From JBAZAX01 sp964568625 (GTDB taxonomy: Bacteria > Babelota > Babeliae > Babelales > RVW-14): a stretch of 64,000 nucleotides of DNA. Both the position numbers and the translations under genes were made by a program. Below, in pieces: positions 63,521 to 64,000 of this stretch. The stretch lies in the NCBI GenBank assembly GCA_964568625.1, contig CAZMQG010000001.1:89408-153407 (forward strand), in the 5' to 3' direction. Numbering within the stretch: the stretch's first letter is position 1; each line of letters opens with the position of its first letter. The notes under the pieces are model-generated. The model saw only the letters and a program-made list of their open reading frames with translations. It did no database searches and was not told the DNA's origin.

Positions 63521-63967
63521 TTAATGGTGTTTTTTTTCCGGATTCCATTTAATTACTGTTCCGCACTTTGAACATTTTACTTTATTGCAACCCCCGTTTT
63601 TTAATATAGGAGCTCCACATTTCGCACATTGTCTTGAATTTTCAGCAACCCAATCTGCACTTGCTCTTTCTGATTCTCTAGCGCTTTGTGCTTCTTGCTC
63701 CTCTGCAAGCCTTGCTGCTTTTCTACAACTAATTCTATGATCATGCATTCTTAAACATTGGCAACAATACATTTGTTGACATTCTGGACATCGTATAATT
63801 TTAACTTCCACATCTTCATTTATAAATGCATATGGACACTTATACGTTGGACAAAGCTTTGATGCTGAATGCTTTGCAATCTCTAGATATTCAAGTTTCT
63901 TGATTATGCTACCATCACAAACGCCTAATCGAACTATATCATGCTTATTTAACGCTAACTCGATAAC
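63521..63967 (-). CDS. RBR/IBR-type zinc protein (ubiquitin ligase-like), 5' end unclear
   Basis: The open frame from 63967 to the stop at 63521 gives 148 residues. It contains an IBR-like zinc domain (frame residues 39-81: LCP...KCP, RCPEC, CCQC and H76/C81) and the first half of a RING2-like domain (114-135: CAKC, then GGC at 127, then CSKC). C127 occupies the catalytic thioester cysteine position of RBR ligases such as Parkin. The second half of RING2 is missing. The only usual start codon in this frame is a GTG at 63811 (residue 53), inside the IBR domain; upstream there is no ATG, GTG or TTG before an in-frame TGA at 63968-63970. So the gene is either frameshifted, uses a non-standard start, or is a remnant of a longer gene beyond the window. 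Confidence 0.7.
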   Translation of the reverse strand, partial: VIELALNKHDIVRLGVCDGSIIKKLEYLEIAKHSASKLCPTYKCPYAFINEDVEVKIIRCPECQQMYCCQCLRMHDHRISCRKAARLAEEQEAQSARESERASADWVAENSRQCAKCGAPILKNGGCNKVKCSKCGTVIKWNPEKKHH

Positions 63968-64000
63968 TCAAAAATAGCTTTAAAAAAATCCTTTCTCACT

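Noticed and set aside
1..64000. CRISPR arrays, insertion sequences, prophage or integrase genes
   Set aside because: I looked for regularly spaced repeats and transposase or integrase motifs and saw none; the only mobile signals are the tRNA-linked GIY-YIG remnant and the palindromic repeats.

Overview
The window is strongly AT-rich, gene-dense bacterial DNA. No gap between genes exceeds about 275 bases, and start sites usually carry a clear AGGAG-type ribosome binding site. Conserved housekeeping neighbourhoods (jag-mnmE; ffh-rpsP-khpA-trmD-rplS) show it is a bacterial chromosome. Many genes encode exported proteins with eukaryote-like domains: seven-bladed and WD40-type propellers, a PPP phosphatase, DUSP23-like dual-specificity phosphatases, an RBR/IBR ubiquitin-ligase-like zinc protein, and a lysine-rich histone-like protein. 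Together with a reduced gene set this suggests a host-associated or intracellular bacterium. Candidatus Dependentiae (TM6) is my best guess, from general knowledge rather than a database match.

Layout. 1-5.4 kb (minus): HMG-CoA synthase (cut by the left edge) and class II HMG-CoA reductase, the first two committed steps of the mevalonate pathway, separated by two exported proteins (WD40-like propeller, PPP phosphatase). 5.0-6.0 kb: two small exported paralogs. 6.2-17.3 kb (plus): a dCTPase-like pyrophosphohydrolase, then a surface-glycan locus (galE, three GT-C type membrane glycosyltransferase-like proteins, a UGM/HemY-like flavoprotein, an asparagine synthetase homologue, manC, a membrane-anchored protein). 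17.4-18.9 kb (minus): a Hint-domain polymorphic toxin ending in a colicin E3-type rRNase domain, with its probable immunity gene. 19.1-34.2 kb: M50-like protease, UvrD/PcrA helicase, two exported proteins, an NtrY-like kinase, a PilC/GspF platform protein, a YggU-family protein, three tRNAs, priA, an acyltransferase and an M16 peptidase. 34.2-35.0 kb: histone-like protein and a membrane-anchored nucleoside diphosphate kinase.

35.2-45.6 kb is the most unusual region. It holds a 1989-residue exported protein with a PEP-synthase/dikinase-like ATP-grasp and phosphohistidine region, an exported DUSP23-like phosphatase, a 758-residue exported coiled-coil protein, and an exported tandem two-domain DUSP23-like phosphatase. 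Three of these four share a leucine-heptad element. I infer a phospho-transfer/dephosphorylation set aimed at the outside of the cell, possibly a host.

45.7-64 kb: clpB, an exported C39-like peptidase, mnmE, jag/khpB, tRNA-Gly, kup, an exported protein, tRNA-Phe, ffh, rpsP, khpA, a trmD fused to a second SPOUT methyltransferase domain (with no rimM), rplS, a lipoprotein, small membrane proteins, tRNA-Gln, a YetF-like protein, an exported seven-bladed propeller, a TPM-domain protein and the RBR-like zinc protein at the right edge.

Mobile or repeat signals are few. GC-rich palindromic elements sit directly at the 3' ends of three tRNA genes, one followed by a GIY-YIG endonuclease remnant. A palindromic repeat lies in frame inside priA. 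I saw no CRISPR array, rRNA gene, transposase or prophage.
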